Assembly: GCA_016165875.1 (NCBI GenBank)
Contig: JABBOT010000037.1
Location: 992,001-1,056,000, forward strand
Source of the DNA: Acanthopleura granulata
Lineage: Eukaryota > Mollusca > Polyplacophora > Chitonida > Chitonidae
Direction: 5' to 3'
Length of the DNA stretch: 64,000 nucleotides
The notes under the pieces: model-generated
Database searches by the model: none
Seen by the model: the letters and a program-made list of their open reading frames with translations, nothing else
What the model was told of the DNA's origin: nothing
Program-made: the position numbers and the translations under genes
Part shown: one piece after another, positions 21,094 to 32,230 of the stretch
How the letters are laid out: every line of letters starts with the position of its first letter
Position numbering within the stretch: position 1 is the first letter of the stretch

Positions 21094-22666
21094 TAGCCAT
21101 GGTAATGGAGTATAAAACACGCAACTACCGAGTACCGAATACAAAGAACACTATCAAAGGTAGTTAACATTAGACCATGTCCTGTTGCCTCTCCGCTTCC
21201 TCTCGCCATGCGCTGTCCTTAAGGCATATCTAGTTCTCGAAGACTTTCATTTGATGCATTGTGCCCCATTGATGAATATTCTTGCCCAATATTTCGAAGG
21301 GCCTCGAAAGTGTGTACCCAATAGATTACCAACTGAAAGGTGGTAGTTGGCTTACAGAGATCGTATAAATATACATTTCCATTAAAACGAAAAACAACTA
21401 AAAGGTTTCTTGAACGCACAACTAAAAACACCAAACATTTAAACTGGGTTTTTTTTTCTCTCGTAAACTATGTCTAGACAAGTAATAAGTTCTCAATTAT
21501 TAAAGTTTGTAAGAAAAGTCTTTGTCTGTACGGGGTTTATATGTAGACGGCTATATCTCACCTGCTTTCTCATTTCTCCTCGTTCATTCTGCCCAAATTT
21601 ACAATCTTCCGGACGAGAAAATATGCCACCGACTTCCAGGATTAAAAGGTTGCATCCTAAGCCATTTGATTTATTCGGAGCATTAGAGTTTCGGATCAAC
21701 GGCGGATAATACACTCGGCTCAATAACTACTGCCACTGCAATAACTCTCCTATACCGGAAATTCGAGCTTCTTTGTTGTATAATACTTTGTTGTAAAAGG
21801 AATGTTCGAGACACACACCGGTCTGACTATTGTTTCGTTTTCCTTTAGTGGCTTAATTGAAGGGGACTCCTGTAAAACTGTTGTTTATGATTGTTTCTGT
21901 GATTAGAATCGTATTTTAGGCGTTGCTTTTCAGTGTCCACCATTTATCACGTAAAGTATACAATAGTAAAAAGTTATTTAATGTATTGTTTCTTCCAGCC
22001 TTTGCAATACATATTAGTGGTCAAATTATTAACCTCCACACTCAGTGCAAAAGAATAACTGTTAACGAAACTTTGACATCATAGGCCATTTTGAAAATAT
22101 TTATAATGATAAAGACGAAGAAAAAAAGACAGTGCTACACTGTATGATGTGCTAAATTCACCATCTCTTGTTCTATGGAGACACACGAACACTACAGTAG
22201 ACAGGGCAATAACTGCGGAAATAGGTGCAGGTGATGTATTAGCCAATTTTTCTTTGTCATCAGCTATAAATCAAGGTGCGCAAATACACGCCATACCACT
22301 TACTCTGCTGACGAGCAAATTGGACAGAGACCTGTATATCGGCTTAAGGTACCTACTCTAGCTGCTTATCCAGGGAGCATTAATCATGTCTGCGGACAGA
22401 TGGAATCATCACTATTGCTGGTCGTTATCGTAATGAGGTTAAAATAACTACAAGGATGAACCTCATCAATTCTTATTGGCGCGTGTCACGGAATATGAAG
22501 GCGAATCCACGCAGGTGAAATCACGTCAAGTCCGCGAGAGTATAGGCTTACATAGGGGCAATCGTCCAGAAGTATCTCGAGATGCTGTGTTTTAAATGAC
22601 ACGAGTATCTGTATGGGAAGAGAGGGTTGCTATTGTCCTTGTTGTTTTCAACTTCAACTTGTGCAA
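21094..22666. other. No recognised feature
   Basis: Anonymous sequence downstream of the small gene. Short open frames on both strands have no motifs. Confidence 0.5.
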
Positions 22667-22822
22667 AAATGACCCAGGAGCAGCTCACCAGTGCGGACGC
22701 TGTGAGTTCATCTCATGATGGCTTTCTCTCCGGAGATATGTGTCAATGTCTGTTAGCAACCTGCATCGTCGTATAAGTAAAATAAATGTTCTTAAGTACC
22801 GCGTAAACAATAAATTAATCAT
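22667..22822 (+). mobile_element. SINE family A, 5'-truncated and internally deleted
   Basis: 'aatgacccaggagcagctca', 'gtgcggacgctgtgagttca', 'gttagcaacctgca', then a jump to 'tcgtcgtataagtaaaataa' and 'cttaagtaccgcgtaaacaa'. The 'ccgggctctgcccggtttcc' segment is lost. Confidence 0.75.
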
Positions 22823-23159
22823 TATTTGTTATTTTTTTTCTAGGAGACAGCCTACTTATACTTGTTTTAAATATGAGACAGCTGTACCTGTGGCAATGGG
22901 TCAATGCTATATGTGATGCGTGGGAGGCTGGTGGTACGACATTTCAGTGTCGTACGGATCATTACGGATGATATGGGAAAAAGCTCTTGCTAAACCTAAT
23001 AAAAATAAATCGCTGCATTTTACTTTTTACCAAGCAACTTGTGTAAAAGCAGAGAATTGACGGTTATGAACAGTGCCTTGTTTTCTCAACAGCTACTATC
23101 TGTCCACTCTGTGGGCTTTCTAATCTGCACCCACTGAGGTCCCAGGGAGTGAAAAGAAT

Positions 23160-23500
23160 GGGACACCATCTCTCTAGACAAGCTTGTTGTACGAGGCAAC
23201 TAACCTTGGGCTCTCCCGTGTGGTTCCGTTGAATAGAATAGTCCCACAGCCTCCCCGGGCTTGTCGTACAAGGCGACTAAAAGTTCAACCTGTTTGCCGT
23301 GGGTTGCGAGCCGTGATGAGGGAGTACGGGATCCTGGTGGCTGAGGGCGAGTTGGTCTTGCGAGATCCGCACGCCTGACACTCCACTTTGGCTCTTACTT
23401 CTCCGAAGACGGACGATCGAAGGCCCCGCTCCGATCAAACGGCTGATCACGCCAGTCCATATGTCAGGATGTTTACCTTCAATATCTCTCACTATAGTAT
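23160..23500 (+). repeat. Repeat-like block with duplicated 'cttgt(c/t)gtac' core
   Basis: 'cttgttgtacgaggcaacta' (about 23181) and 'cttgtcgtacaaggcgacta' (about 23261) form an 80-bp direct duplication. The following G+C-rich segment with 'gggttgcgagccgtgatgag' and 'gaagacggacgatcgaaggc' has overlapping open frames on both strands, typical of a retroposon body. I cannot classify it. Confidence 0.4.
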
Positions 23501-23858
23501 AAATTTAATACTTTCAGTGTTGGACGTTTTTAGTGAGATGTTCGGATGTCTGGGCGGTGGCTTTAGTGTCAATCGAGTGAACCGTTTCTAACTTATTAGA
23601 TTCGGCCTGGTCGAGAATAAGCAATACATTCATCTTATCGAGGATGGCGAGGAATTCTTGTCTCTCCTTCTGCTGGTTATTCGCAGGAGGGGTTTCATCA
23701 CACATGTAGTGGCACTCCGGTGCGGGTGAGAGACACGGCGCTATGAATCATGAAATCACTTCGTCACTTCGTCCTTATCACAGCCTTCGACGGTTGTGGG
23801 TTAAAAAAGGAAATTAATAGATACCACTAGGGATAAGATAGGCAAATAATTATTTCCC
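23501..23858. other. No recognised feature
   Basis: A 63-codon open frame on the minus strand (23514-23705) is lysine/glutamate-rich, but nothing else supports it. Confidence 0.35.
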
Positions 23859-23872
23859 ATCCTTTCTAGTGA

Positions 23873-24133
23873 GGGGGCCTGCATGGCTCAATTGGTTAGC
23901 GCGCTAGCGCAGTGCAATGACCCAGGAGCCTCTCACTAATGCGGTGGCTGTGAGTTTAAGTCCAGCTCATGCTGGCTTCCTCTCCGGTTGTACGGGGAAG
24001 ATTTGCCAGCAACCTGTGGATGGTCGTGGGATTCCCCCGGGCTCGGTCCGGTTTCCTCCCACCATAGTGTTGGCTGCCGTCGTATAAGTGAAATATTCTT
24101 GAAAACGGCGTAAAACTCCAATCATTCAAATAA
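23873..24133 (+). mobile_element. tRNA-derived SINE, family A, intact with perfect 14-bp target duplication
   Basis: The head 'ggggcctgcatggctcaatt' (A box) and 'gtgagtttaagtccagctca' (B box) is followed by 'gatttgccagcaacctgtgg', 'tcccccgggctcggtccggt', 'ccgtcgtataagtgaaatat' and a short A/T tail. The flanks 'atcctttctagtga' at 23859-23872 and 24134-24147 are identical, defining the 261-bp insertion exactly. Confidence 0.95.
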
Positions 24134-24230
24134 ATCCTTTCTAGTGACATCTAATCAAACGAAAATTAACCCCTTTGCATAAAAAAAATCATTAGAAAGC
24201 TACTCAGGAACTCTAAAAGAAGTTTAAAAA

Positions 24231-24960
24231 ATGAACCCTGGTAAAATTTTGACAGAATGTTTTAGAAAACAACAGTACATTAGTTTATTGAAAATTCAAA
24301 ATAATGGGGAACAGTCGGTTTCTGTTACCCTTCATAACACTTACGGCATTATCCGTGACACAGACCAGGGTCTATATGATATGACAAAACAAGAAATAAC
24401 CGAGAACCTGAAAGACCAGGGCGTTATAAACATCAAGCGTTTTGTAATTAAGAGAGACGGTAGCAAATTATTATTAATTATTAAAGCAAATATTTATCTC
24501 GTAACATTTAATAACCCGTCTGTCCCAACATATATATTTGTTGGGCCTTATGTACCTTGTGTGCGAGTGGATTTGTTTACACTCAACCTAACCCGGTGTT
24601 TCTCCTGCCAGAGGTTTGGCCCTGGCAGGGGTCAGTGGTGCAATAAACTGATCTGTTTCAGATGTGCGGACGCAGGTCACGAGGGCCTCGGTTGCACAAA
24701 CCTAATAAAACGTTTCAATTGCAGAGGAACCCACATGCATTCTTCCAAGAACTGTCCTCTGTTCAAAAACGAAAACGAAACCACAACAATAAAATGTAAA
24801 AAAATACATCATATCAAAAAGCTAAGTGTCTGGTCTCAGCCACGGATGGCTTCACAAGGTCTTCATATGCCAATGTTGTCAAGAAACCTTCTGTTTCTGT
24901 GTGGGTGTAAACATCTCTTACTTGACCCATTAGCACAGAGCAGCCACAGAAACTGGTAAC
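24231..24960 (+). pseudogene. LINE ORF1 (gag-like, CCHC zinc knuckles), frameshifted
   Basis: The longest open frame in the window, 242 codons. Residues 30-100 resemble the conserved middle of I-type ORF1 (…GIIRDTDQ…EITENLKDQGV…). Zinc knuckle 2 is perfect C-x2-C-x4-H-x4-C (residues 142-155, CFRCADAGHEGLGC). Knuckle 1 (from C123) has Pro where the His should be and an extra residue, and knuckle 3 (about 160-175) has Phe for its first Cys. After residue about 190 the reading continues in another frame, where 'SYANVVKKPS' is seen, so a frameshift lies near 24800. The family role is RNA binding in the retrotransposition particle. Confidence 0.8.
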
Positions 24961-25065
24961 GAAATCTGCAAGTAAGACGGCAAGCTGAGCATCACAAACC
25001 AATATAAATCGTACTAAAAAAATGCTACTTTACCTGATTCTCATGATGTTTCTTTATCTGACGTA

Positions 25066-25305
25066 TTAAAAGTTTGGATAGCGTCCCTAGTGGCCTTAGA
25101 GAGCGCTCCAAAGGGCCACAAGGATCACCCCTTTCATTATTTTTTACCAGATTGCAAATAAACGGAAATGCCATAAACCCGTTGATTTTTCACACAACGC
25201 ACTGGGTGATAAATATAAATCTGGTAAAAAGTAAAGACAGGGATAAACTTTGTAGCCCTTTGGAGCGCTCTCTAAAGCCTCTAGGGGCGCTATCCAAACT
25301 TTTAA
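25066..25305. mobile_element. Foldback MITE inside the LINE
   Basis: The outer 16 bp 'attaaaagtttggata' (25065-25080) and 'tatccaaacttttaat' (25291-25306) are exact reverse complements, and pairing continues imperfectly for about 100 bp ('gagagcgctccaaagggc' near 25110 against its complement near 25255; 'ttttttaccagatt' against 'aatctggtaaaaag'). The element is about 240 bp and almost all stem. Possible target duplications are TA (25064-25065 / 25306-25307, Tc1/mariner-like) or TTAA (25066-25069 / 25302-25305, piggyBac-like); the palindromic ends make these indistinguishable by eye. It interrupts the C-terminal part of the LINE ORF1. Confidence 0.8.
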
Positions 25306-25386
25306 TAAGTTTGGATCTCCTAGTAGGTCTCCCAAAAAGGCTTTTGCCCGGTACAGACATAAATCACTGATACGCCTCCCTCCGTA

Positions 25387-27855
25387 ATGTCTTCCTTCAA
25401 CAAAATTATACAGTGGAATTGTCGAGGCCTTAAGATAAATTTTATTGAAATAGCACAGCTAGTTCAATCTTTTAATCCAATTGCCCTTTGTCTTCAGGGA
25501 ACTCATCTGAAGACTTCTGACAAAGATAAAATACCTCTTAAAAATTATACACTTGACAGCACTGATTCTAATGAGAAAGAGCGAGCTTGAGGCGGCTTCT
25601 CTATCTTCGTGAATAATGACATTATTCAAAACCCTGTTTCACTCGATACTGATACTTTGTCGGAAACAATTACTTTGTGTTCTGTATATATTCCTCCTCA
25701 TTCTTCTTTGTCAGTCTCTGAATTACAAAACTACCAACCCCTTTCGTAATTATGGGGGATTTTAATGCCCATAGCCCTCTATGGGGTAGTAATGACATAA
25801 ACAAAAGAGGCAAAGCATTGGAAAGTTTTTTTTAATCGAAAGATGAACTGTGTTATTTCAATGATGGTTCTAATACCTATTTACATCCAGATAATGGTTC
25901 ATATTCTGCTATCGATCTCACTATAACGGATCCATCACTTCTTCCGGATATTTCTTCGAAGTTGCATGATGATCTCTGCGGTAGTGACCATTTCCTATTG
26001 TCCTAGAACATCTCACTTCTAATTCTTCAGATCGTGTAGCTGGGTGGAAGTTCGATAAAGATCGTTGGATAGCATTAGAGATGTTCTGTGTAGGTCCTGG
26101 AACATTTTTCAGCAGCTTAAGGTCAAATACGATAAGACCAAATTTCAGCATGTAAAATATGGTGATACATTTCCATCTGAGATAAACCAGCTGAAACAAT
26201 ATCTCAGAAATCTTCCGCAGAGAATTACACTGCTGGGTTTCAGCATATTAAAAACAAGACGAGGAAATTACACTGCCTTTTTCTAAGAATTTGGCAGATC
26301 ATAATCGCCTTTTTTCCATTGATGAGCGTAAAGGTTCATTAAAAAAGGTAACATACTGCGTGCGGCCTGGATAATACATCTTATAAGCTTCTGAACCATT
26401 AACCGTCTGAGCCATTTGAGGCTCTCTTGGACTTACTTAATAATATTTGGATAACTGGTAATTTCCCGACATCATGAAGGCAGGCGTATATTATCCCGGT
26501 TCCCAAACCGGGTAAGGATCATACTGATGGAAATAATTATCGTCCCATAGCTCTTTCCAGCTGCGTCTGTAAGAGTATGGAACGGATGAATGACGATAGA
26601 CTTGTTTGGTTTCTTGAAACCAACAAGCTTTCATCTAACATACAATGTGATTTTCGTCAAGGTCGATCTACCTTAGATCACCATGTTCGACTTCAAACTT
26701 TTATACGTCATGGTTTCATTAGTAAGGAACATGTGCTGTCGATATTTTAGACCTCGAAAAGGCCCAGGTGAAAATATGATATTATACGTAGAGGCTAAAG
26801 AGCCTTTCTTACATCACAGGTGCATAAAATTCTACCTTTAATATACTACAAAGTTTGAAACTCATCCAACAATTCCTGCCTGCGACCGTGTTTTCAGTCC
26901 ATTATATAAAGATAAATATACTAAGTGGCCCGAGAAGATTCGTTCTGTTTTCATATTCGGGACCACGTTGTGGAAGCTAACATCAAACTTGAGGACATTT
27001 TTCCGGAGTCTCCTCTCTGGCTTTTTCCACAACCCAACTTACTATTCGATCTACGTCAACATAAAAAAGCAAATACAAATCCTCTTATTATTCAGCAGTT
27101 TTGCTGAAAATAAAGCTAATTATTCGGTTTATAAATTTATATGCACTGGCGGGTCAAAGCATGGGAACAGGGGTGAGGCGGTGGCTGCCTTAGTACAGCC
27201 AGTCACGTCTTTTCGTCTTCCATTCCCATCTTCAATTTTCAACCAGGGTCATTACACTGCGAGGCCAGAGTTATACCCCTGGCCCTATAATATCTGTCTT
27301 CTTGATGTGCTCAGAAGGCAGAGATATGCATCCGCTCGTTATCTTGCCTGTGGGCAATTGAGAATAATCAATTTAAAAATTCAATAATTCATGAAATATC
27401 AGCCATAAATAGAAAATTAGTTAATAGAGGTAAAGATAAAATATTCTGTCAGATACCGAGTCTCATTGGTATCCCCTGAAACACAGTCGTAGACAGGGAG
27501 GCGAAAGTTGCCCTACATAAACCTGTATCTCGGATGAAACTCCCGTATACAGACTTTAAGTTTAACATTCTTATATTCGTCGCTTTTGGCATGATAAATG
27601 CGACTTACAGGTCCATAAGAGACTGCATGCTATTCACCCTGTCATTGACTATAATTCTTGTACACATGGCATATCTCGTAGGAACCAAATAGTTTTAACG
27701 AGGTTCCGTATTGGGCATGCTCGTCTAACACAATTTTATCCTGGATGGAAGCAGCGCTCCCGAGTGTGTTGGATGTGATGCACAATACGGCATTAAACAT
27801 ATCCTTGTTGACAGTGTAGACTTTGCTAATATTCCAGACAGTCGCCTCTATCATT
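25387..27855 (+). pseudogene. LINE ORF2 (endonuclease, RT remnant, RNase H), heavily decayed
   Basis: It starts MSSFNKIIQWNCRGLK, the N-terminal strand of an apurinic-type endonuclease. A TGA at 25588 and frame changes follow, then IMGDFNAHSPLWGS (about 25752), SAIDLTITDP (about 25905) and GSDHFLLS (about 25980), matching the endonuclease catalytic blocks GDFN, the S(S/A)IDL block and SDH. RT blocks IPVPKPGK, NYRPIALSS and FRQGRSTLDH are present around 26490-26690. The catalytic palm with the Y/F-x-D-D block is absent: after about 26780 the sequence jumps to the post-RT linker. RNase H appears as CTGGSKHGN (about 27140), with Gly where the family has catalytic Asp (TDGSK), and IGIP*NTVVDREAK (about 27460). 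Confidence 0.8.
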
Positions 27856-27860
27856 GATTA

Positions 27861-28580
27861 CTTAACCTATATAGGATTATTTCATAAAATATAATTCCTT
27901 TTACATTATACATATATTTTTCTAGTTTATATGTACAATTTTACAAATTACTGTGATTTTCGAGTTTTAACCCAGGTTTACTTGTTTTACCTTCTTTTGA
28001 AGACGTCTGTCTTTTTCATGTGTTTTGTATGTTCGCATTTACGTCTTGGAAACCATATACAGATTCATGGTTTAAAACATGTTCTCTCCACAATATGACT
28101 GTAAAATTGCCGATATGGCGTAAAGCCATAATCATTCATTCTAATCTGCAATTAGCCTTTCCAAGCCTGTATCCACTTGGCAAGTTTTATCACACAAACG
28201 TTACCTGCATCCCTGTAAACTGTTACCTGTATCTCTTTAACATAATATCATCTTGATTTACTGTTTATGTAATATCTCTTCCACATTCACATCGGAACTC
28301 GTTTTTAAGTTATCTTGACAATGGTTCCCAGTTGCTCTGATCATCGAACGTGCATCTGTACTGTTTATGAGTAGAAGACGACTGTCAGACTGAACATTAC
28401 AGACAAGATTGATGACCTTCACAACCTGCAAATCTGCGAACACAAGAACATAAAATCCAGTTCTGTTTTCCTCGCGCACACTCATACACGCACGTGTTTA
28501 GATGCACACTGCTGTCTTGGATTCGTACCTTACTAACAGGTGCAAATTATATTCGCCGGGTTTAACATTATTATATTACG
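27861..28580. other. No recognised feature
   Basis: Anonymous sequence after the LINE. No clear poly(A) or simple-repeat LINE tail was identified. Confidence 0.45.
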
Positions 28581-28589
28581 AGGGCGGGG

Positions 28590-28720
28590 ATGAGGGAGTA
28601 ATCTGGGTTCAAGTCATACCAAAGATATTAAAATTGGTACTTGTCGCTGCCTCGCTTGGCGCTCAACACAGATATTAGAATTTGGAAGCTGGACGGCCCT
28701 TAGAATGTCACTGGGTGAGG
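28590..28720 (+). repeat. Mosaic module M4, fragment
   Basis: 'ctgggttcaagtcatacc' and 'cttgtcgctgcctcgcttgg' followed by 'cgctcaacac' match modules at 51015-51215 and 53940-54200 and, more weakly, 55655 and 56367. Confidence 0.5.
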
Positions 28721-28723
28721 TAT

Positions 28724-28771
28724 CCACACATACATACATCCACACATACATCCACACATACATACATACAT
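28724..28771 (+). repeat. Interrupted (CATA)n / (CACA) microsatellite
   Basis: Short tandem units of 'cata' and 'caca' interrupted by 'tc'. It directly follows the M4 fragment. Confidence 0.85.
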
Positions 28772-28805
28772 TATTACATCATGACTACAGCATGGAGAGT
28801 GTAAA

Positions 28806-28960
28806 AACCGGAGCAGCTAAGACGGTGTGACACGAGGCAAATGGTCAAACGTTACCAGTGATATCCGGCCTCTTTGTCAGTTCACCTCAGTGTTGTGTTC
28901 TAACATTTGATGCGATGCGTAAAAGCACGCTGCATAGCACCCTGGCATAAGTCTAATTCA
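28806..28960 (+). repeat. Dispersed repeat R1, copy
   Basis: 'ccggagcagctaagacggtg', 'gaggcaaatggtcaaacgtt', 'atatccggcctctttgtcag', 'ttcacctcagtgttgtgttc', then 'ataagtctaattcag'. Same block order as the other R1 copies. Confidence 0.7.
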
Positions 28961-30034
28961 GAAACAAAAAATGATTAATATAATTTGCAATCTACTTTAA
29001 TTACGTCATTTGTCTATATTTGCTCGAAATGCTTCCTGGTCATAACACTTAATAATTATTTGCACGAAAAGAATAAATACATAGGGCGTTGTATGGTGTC
29101 TGTGTGTGGGCAGGGCCGAGAGGTAAGAGGGGGATCGGCACTATGTATTAATGCTTGTTTGTATTAGTCTGTTGTATTCATCAGTTTGTTTTCCATACAA
29201 ATGTAAACGGATGACGTGGAGGGTGGGGGGGTGGGGGGCTCTGCCAGGAGTTATTCATCGTATCATTGATAATGTCAAAATTCTACATTTTCTGCAATTA
29301 CCAGGGTCAATTTTCACTCGGTTGATTTAATGGAAATGCGAGGCTACATCCGAGAATGTTTAATGGGCGAAGTGTCAATATTTCCATATGAATCCCACAT
29401 AGTGCGAAATATACACACATTTATAACAGGTCTGCAGCGTTTGTCTTCAAACGTTATAAGCTTTACGTGTACACAACGGGCGATGCATTATCTGCTGGTT
29501 TTGAGTGCGTGCCTGGCATATGTATCCAAGACTTTTGCCCATTGTGTGAGCACACGTAACTCGTACGACGTCCACCTGGCGGGACAAGCGTGTGACCAAG
29601 TGTTTAGATGATGGTGTAGTTCAACACTTCTAACACACAACTGATGCAAGGGTGCGTGCAGTGTACTTTTTTTATCTACTTAAATTAAGTTAAAACTACC
29701 TTTTTATCGTGGAAATCCGATACTGTGGGCTATGTCGTCGGCACAGAGCTGGAAGCCCAGATTATGTGACTGATACTTCCATCGGGTAATTAACTCGTCT
29801 AGACGAGATAAGAGATATTGTCCGTCAGAAAAAGTTACGGTCGGGAGAATAAGATAACATGCCCTCCAGATAACGTACATGTAATATCTCCCAGGGACCA
29901 GATAATTTTTTTTTATTTTTAACATGCCTTTACGCCATCTTGCAGTATTCTTCGTGTTCTGTGGGTTTCCCGTTTCATCATTGCATGGCAAGTCTTGCGA
30001 TTAGAGGACAACCCAACCCTTGTGTTCATATGGT
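28961..30034. other. No supported gene; G-rich run at 29221
   Basis: 29221-29238 contains G-runs of 3, 7 and 6 separated by single T residues, a possible four-run quadruplex. A 95-codon open frame at 29704-29991 (-) has no recognised motif. Confidence 0.4.
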
Positions 30035-30330
30035 GAAGCTTAGGCGTCGAAACCGGCATTTGTAAACCAGCCGTCGACCAGTCGTCGTTTCGGGCCACTG
30101 ATTGAAAGACCAATTTCCAAGACAACATTTAGCACAAACCACCAAAACACTAAGAAAGTATATAAAATATAAAAAATAGGACAGGTTCATGTGGAGCGAA
30201 GCAGTCAACAGTTTTCAGTGATGGTGAAAACACGCAATGAATGTTTTAGGCCGATCAGTAAAGTCAGTATCTAAATCATGTACAATTTTAGTATCTGCGT
30301 TGGCGTTAATCAAATATGTGTCTCAAAACT
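30035..30330 (+). repeat. Dispersed repeat R2, copy 3
   Basis: 'taggcgtcgaaaccggcatt', 'aacactaagaaagtatataa', 'gaagcagtcaacagttttca', 'cacgcaatgaatgttttagg', then 'agtatctaaatcatgtac', which is also found beyond the SINE insertion in the copy at 63459. This shows R2 is at least about 300 bp long. Confidence 0.7.
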
Positions 30331-31329
30331 GTTTAATGAGAGCAACTGCGAGTGTGACATGGTAAGATATTGCGCTACGCCGCTTGCAGATTAGGGCTCC
30401 ATGTACCTCGGCCCGATACAAGCTCCCCCATTGTTAACAACGTTCCAAAGGGTTATAATCCTCTTGAAAGCATTCCTTCCCTCGCCACGGTTCACCCATA
30501 CTTCGTTCATGTACATACAGACGCCAGATTGTAAACCTTATAGTGTTACTGTCGGGATTTCGAATCCATGTGACGTATTGTACATATCCATCCTTGGACA
30601 AAAAATTTTAAGATTTCTCCACTCGTCTTGTTCATGGGGCCTCGCTGCAGATAAGTTGTCGACGACGTTCGTGCGGTTGTTTGCGCCGTGAAACATTCTT
30701 TGATGACCATCGCCTTCCACCAATGTCGTGTGCATATCTGTACGTTACACGTGTGAAAGTTATTCAGGAACTTGGCAAAAGGTGGGTCGTTTAAACCAGG
30801 CCCACACCATCCACCACTGTTTCCTCTCCCATTAATATGACCTATTCTACCACATTCTACGGAGTGCCATTGTGTTTAATATTGTTTTTGAGTTTCGTCG
30901 CCAGATGACAAATTGTCGAGAGAAAGCTGGAGATCATCTGAAGAGAAAGAAACTTTAAGACAAGCAGTACCGTCAATTAATCGCCAGCTAAAAAGGGCTG
31001 GAATATGTGCTGTTTGCTGCCAGACCTTTTCCTATAGTACATCAATGCACGACTTGGTAAGCGTCATAGCATCTGGCATATAGCGATGAAACATATAATG
31101 GAGAAATTCAAGATACTTGATGTGGCGTTGCCTCTAGTTAGGTGGTAAAGCCTGGATGTGTACATGCATACAATCCGCCTCATTAACTATATACTTTGAG
31201 TGTCAGATTTCATCTGTGTTGAGAAAATCCTACAGGCAACCCACAGCTTGTGCTGCCGTGCCAGGGATTGTGGATCTTACACATTTTCACATAGCTACCA
31301 TATAGCTGCGTAATCAGGAACTTGACGCA
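30331..31329. other. No recognised feature
   Basis: The minus strand at 30370-30735 reads almost open apart from a couple of stops and could be a very old pseudogene, but nothing identifies it. Confidence 0.4.
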
Positions 31330-31960
31330 ATATAAGACTACTTGTTTCCAGCCCATGGTCAATTGATTTTAACTTATAGCCGCGACGAAAGACAAAAATG
31401 CGGGATTGGATGCACAAACGTTGGACTTAGAGGCTCTGGAACAGATGTGAAGTCCGGCACAACTTGTGTTGTCTTTTCCGAAGATTGTGGGTCTTGGATC
31501 CCTTATTATCTCGTCAAGGTCGGTGGCCTTGATTGATTGCCCTCCCCTGCCGAGTCCAGGTGTCGGCACCACAAGGACAGCTCCATACATGGGGAGGTAG
31601 GACGGCTTGTTCGGAACGAGCTGGGACTGAGGACTAGACCTACAGTGCCAGGCCTTGAAATGACTAGTTCCCATTATTCTATGCGGTAAATAATAGACCT
31701 AGTTTTCAGCCAATGAAATCAATCAAATAACGTTTATCCCATCCGAGGATGAAATAGGCCTGCTTACATATAGTACTAAACATTGTATCCACGCACCTTG
31801 GTCAGGCATCGTCATGCCATCTATTAAATAGGTCGGCGGTGATGAGGCCATGAGTTATAAATGGAAAAAGTACATGTACCTGGCCTTGGAAAAATTGTCT
31901 CCAAGAGAGAGATTAGCAAGATTTGAAGGACGGTTTTAGATATCGTCCAAAAATATCTCG
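31330..31960 (-). repeat. Inverted partial copy of the 2.7-kb array unit
   Basis: Reverse complement of the part of the array unit seen at 34600-35130 and 38200-38790. Examples: 'cccctgccgagtccaggtgt' (31552) is the complement of 'acacctggactcggcagggg' (38704); 'cctggccttggaaaaattgt' (31890) complements the block at 34698; 'ccaatgaaatcaatcaaata' (31707) complements the block at 34930. It lies less than 1 kb from the start of the direct array. Confidence 0.75.
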
Positions 31961-32230
31961 TTCCGCTGTTGTGATCTCTTTTGCTATAGTCTAAAGCTGT
32001 TTATGTTAAGAAGAGTGGGTGGAGCGTCTTATTTTTCGATCACCGTCATCGTCGCTAACAAAATGAGAGCGTTTCCTATGCTAGCCATGCAAATCGAGAA
32101 AACAAGAAATAAATCTCCCATTTCTTAACGACAATCACACAGAGGTAACCAGTCTCTGTCAGTTTATTTTTCGCTGATTTATGTTGGTGTCTGAATTCGG
32201 ACGCATGTGTCCCATTAATACGATTATTTC
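31961..32230. other. No recognised feature
   Basis: Short anonymous spacer between the inverted array fragment and the SINE pair. Confidence 0.45.

Larger units (their letters stand above)
24190..27860 (+). mobile_element. Degenerate I/Nimb-like LINE
   Basis: In order: a gag-like ORF1 with zinc knuckles (24231-24960), an ORF1 tail split by a foldback MITE, an ORF2 endonuclease (25393-26010), a partial RT (about 26440-26780), an RNase H domain (about 27110-27515) and a Cys-containing C-terminal part (about 27700-27850). RNase H in ORF2 together with a CCHC ORF1 is the arrangement of the I superfamily (I, Nimb and relatives). The element is dead: stops, frameshifts and a large RT deletion. Its exact 5' and 3' ends are unclear; the 5' end probably lies close to the SINE at 23873. 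Confidence 0.8.

Noticed and set aside
24814..25370. Overlapping frames on both strands in the LINE and its MITE
   Set aside because: Shadows of LINE ORF1 and of the palindromic MITE.
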